64,000 bases of DNA from Longibacter salinarum (GTDB lineage: Bacteria; Bacteroidota; Rhodothermia; Rhodothermales; Salinibacteraceae): contig NZ_PDEQ01000003.1 of NCBI RefSeq assembly GCF_002554795.1, forward strand, positions 310,001 through 374,000, given 5' to 3'. The notes below the pieces were generated by a model. It saw only the letters and a list, made by a program, of their open reading frames with translations. It was not told where the DNA came from and made no database searches. Shown here in pieces: positions 62,102 through 64,000 of the stretch (its first letter is position 1; each line of letters opens with the position of its first letter). Made by a program: the position numbers and the translations under genes.

Positions 62102-63346
62102 TTAGCGCAACATCGTGGCTGCTGTATCAAGAGCTTCGGCAAGCGCATCCACGTCGTCGCGCGTGTTGTAGAAGGCGAAGGAAGCACGCAGCGTGCCCGG
62201 GAGGCCGAGACGCTTCATGAGCGGTTGCGTGCAATGGTGTCCGGTTCGAACGGCAACGCCGAGGCGGTCGAGGATCGTCCCCACGTCGTACGGGTGGAGA
62301 TCGTCGAATGCCATCGAGACGACGGATGCCTTCTCCGGCGCCGTTCCGACAATGCTGAGCCCGGGGATCATGGACACCTGCTCGGTCGCGTAGTCCAGCA
62401 GGTCGTGCTCGTGACGGGTCATCCCGTCGGTGTCAAGGTCCGAGATATACCGGGCCGCTGAAGCCAGTCCAATCGCGTCCGCGATATTCGGTGTGCCGGC
62501 TTCCAGTTTGTGCGGAAGATCGGCATATGTGGTTTTCTCGAACGAGACCTCGTCGATCATGTCTCCGCCTCCGTGATACGGTGGGAGGGAGGTCAACATG
62601 TCATGGCGTCCGTACAGCACGCCGATTCCCGTCGGGCCGCACATCTTGTGGCCGGAGAAGCAGAAGAAGTCGGCGCCGATGTCCTGGACGTCCACGGGAC
62701 CATGCGGGACGGACTGCGCCCCGTCCACCAGGACAGGAATATCGCGCTCGTGGGCGAGATCCACGATCTCTTTCACAGGGTTAATGGTGCCGAGCGCGTT
62801 GGAAATGTGGACGACGGAGACGAGCTTCGTTTTCTCCGTCAGAGCATTTCGGAGGGCGTCCAGGTTCAGTACACCCTCATCGGATATCGGCACCACCCTC
62901 AGTTCGATGCCAATATCGTTTCGAAGCATTTGCCACGGAACGATGTTGGCGTGGTGCTCCATTTCTGTGATCACCACTTCGTCGCCAGCTTTGAGTCGCT
63001 TCCCAAAGGTGTTGGCGACGAGGTTGATCGACTCCGTCGTTCCCCGCGTGAAGATCACCTGCTCGTCCGTCGGGGCGTTGATGTAGTCCCGAATGGCCTC
63101 GCGCGCATCCTCGTACGCATCGGTCGCGTTCTGGCTGAGCCGGTGTACACCGCGATGCACGTTGCTATTTTCCTGCTCGTAGTACGTGCTCAGCCGGTCG
63201 ATTACAACCTGAGGCTTCTGCGACGTCGCCGCGTTGTCGAGGTAGACGAGCGGGGTGTCGTCATACACATCCTGGTGCAGTGCCGGGAAGTCGCGCCGGA
63301 CCTGCTCCACGTCGAACGTACGGGTCTTGGAGGCGGTGGTCGGCAT
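62102..63346 (-). CDS. sufS: Cysteine desulfurase SufS
   Basis: PLP enzyme that takes sulfur from cysteine for iron-sulfur cluster building. 414 residues, group II class. VYLDNAATSQKP near the N-terminus, the PLP lysine K234 in CFSGHKMCGPTGIG, and the persulfide-forming C372 in RTGHHCTQPLMKRLGLPGTLRASF are all present. The gene sits between sufD and sufE in the same orientation. A 147-bp gap separates it from sufD, longer than the other gaps, and shows no clear hairpin. Confidence 0.97.
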   Translation of the reverse strand: MPTTASKTRTFDVEQVRRDFPALHQDVYDDTPLVYLDNAATSQKPQVVIDRLSTYYEQENSNVHRGVHRLSQNATDAYEDAREAIRDYINAPTDEQVIFTRGTTESINLVANTFGKRLKAGDEVVITEMEHHANIVPWQMLRNDIGIELRVVPISDEGVLNLDALRNALTEKTKLVSVVHISNALGTINPVKEIVDLAHERDIPVLVDGAQSVPHGPVDVQDIGADFFCFSGHKMCGPTGIGVLYGRHDMLTSLPPYHGGGDMIDEVSFEKTTYADLPHKLEAGTPNIADAIGLASAARYISDLDTDGMTRHEHDLLDYATEQVSMIPGLSIVGTAPEKASVVSMAFDDLHPYDVGTILDRLGVAVRTGHHCTQPLMKRLGLPGTLRASFAFYNTRDDVDALAEALDTAATMLR

Positions 63347-63493
63347 GGCTACAGACGGAGAATGGGAGAGGGGAAAGCGATATGCATGCGGGCGGAGCCG
63401 TGCCGGAATACGCCACAGACCCCGCCCATTGCAGCCGATCCGGTTTCGGTGCAGAAGACCGGGTCAGGCTCATGCGATCGATCGGAGCTAGGG

Positions 63494-64000
63494 TTAGCTG
63501 CGATCGAAGTAGCTGGCGAAGCGCTCCTGTACGCGCTCCGTCATGTGCTCACGGAGGGCGTCGACACGAATCTCATCGACAATGTCCTGCGCGAACGCCT
63601 GCAGCATCAGGATGCGCGCGCGCTTCTCCGAGAGGCCGCGCGAGCGAAGGTAAAAGATGCCTTCCTCGTCGAGCTGGCCGGAGGTCGCACCGTGCGAGCA
63701 CTGCACGTCATCCGCATAAATCTCCAGCTCCGGCTTCGTGTACATGTTCGCCTCGTTCGAGAGCACGATGCTCTTGTTCGACTGGTAGGCGTTGATCCGC
63801 TGCGAGTCTGGGCGGACGAACACTTTGCCGTTGAAGACGCCCTTCGATGCATCGTTGAGGACGTTCTTGTAGAGCTCGTTGCTCACGCAGTCGGCGTGCA
63901 CGTGATCGACGAGCGTCTGATTGTCGACGTGCATGCTGTCTTTGCCGAGGTACAGCCCGTACAGGTTCGACTCGCAGAACTCGCCATCCGGGGTGATGGT
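63494..64000 (-). CDS. sufD: SUF scaffold protein SufD, N-terminal part beyond window
   Basis: The frame enters from the right edge (TPDGEFCESNLYGLY) and ends at 63494, so about 168 C-terminal residues are visible. It has the right-handed beta-helix end and closing helices of the SufB/SufD family: LYKNVLNDASKGVFNGKVFV, QSNKSIVLSNEANMYTKPEL, DVQCSHGATSGQLDEEGIFYL. SufD rather than SufB is chosen for its place directly before sufS. The internal ATG near 63934 is not the true start. Confidence 0.94.
   Translation of the reverse strand, partial: TITPDGEFCESNLYGLYLGKDSMHVDNQTLVDHVHADCVSNELYKNVLNDASKGVFNGKVFVRPDSQRINAYQSNKSIVLSNEANMYTKPELEIYADDVQCSHGATSGQLDEEGIFYLRSRGLSEKRARILMLQAFAQDIVDEIRVDALREHMTERVQERFASYFDRS

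Noticed and set aside
1-64000. Search for tRNA, rRNA, CRISPR, transposase, integrase, phage and toxin-antitoxin genes
   Set aside because: No T-loop-like GGTTCGA context in gaps, no regularly spaced repeats with spacers, and no protein with such domains was found by reading.

Overview
The window looks like chromosomal DNA from a moderately high-GC member of the Rhodothermota/Bacteroidota, close to Salinibacter, Longibacter or Longimonas. This is inferred from gene content: many signal-peptide outer-membrane barrels, CarboxypepD_reg-like proteins, a C-terminal FlgD/T9SS-type sorting domain, a DUF5117-type lipoprotein metalloprotease, a SUF operon ending in a DUF59 protein, split secD/secF, and mostly weak Shine-Dalgarno sequences. 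I see no rRNA, tRNA, CRISPR array, transposase, phage or toxin-antitoxin gene. The gene set reads as stable core chromosome with many envelope genes.

Layout. 1-3.4 kb: a cut-off envelope-associated amidotransferase-like protein and asnS. 3.4-10 kb: a secreted sorting-domain protein, a PorV-like barrel, a SIMPL protein, a monoacylglycerol-lipase-like hydrolase, an iodotyrosine-deiodinase-like nitroreductase and an orphan exported protein. 10.2-14.7 kb: secD, secF and purA. 15-21.5 kb: an orphan histidine kinase, a sigma-like membrane protein behind a DUF62 SAM hydrolase, a GbsR-type regulator, YraN and a methyltransferase. 21.6-27.8 kb: three paralogous CarboxypepD_reg proteins and an acetyl-CoA-synthetase-like enzyme. 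28.2-38.6 kb: ftsH, a large membrane protein, msrB with a CHY zinc-finger gene, DUF1508, a secreted GH13 amylase and a metzincin lipoprotein. 38.8-41.3 kb: hpd-hmgA (tyrosine to homogentisate to maleylacetoacetate). 41.6-49.6 kb: a TonB-domain protein, an intact/degenerate amidohydrolase pair, a YhdH/AcuI reductase, a FAD oxidoreductase, a small barrel and a DUF4174 protein. 49.7-57.4 kb: an M1 peptidase fused to a probable barrel, a zinc-ribbon/TPR protein, a small membrane protein and two TPM-domain proteins. 57.6-64 kb (minus strand): sufD-sufS-sufE-sufT, then a TPR-GAF-AAA-Fis regulator with a broken P-loop, then a VOC protein.

Most notable points: (1) a dispersed element of about 195 bp with inverted ends, three near-complete copies and one truncated, all in intergenic DNA; (2) a protein joining a degenerate ECF-sigma-like half to a transmembrane anti-sigma-like half; (3) an NtrC-like regulator lacking the Walker A lysine and the GAFTGA loop; (4) an amidohydrolase pair whose second member has lost every recognisable metal ligand; (5) an M1 peptidase apparently carrying its own outer-membrane barrel; (6) a bacterial iodotyrosine-deiodinase homologue with exact spacing of the Glu-Tyr-Lys substrate triad. 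No single multi-gene system here is clearly new. The repeat family and the sigma/anti-sigma fusion are the best candidates for undescribed biology.
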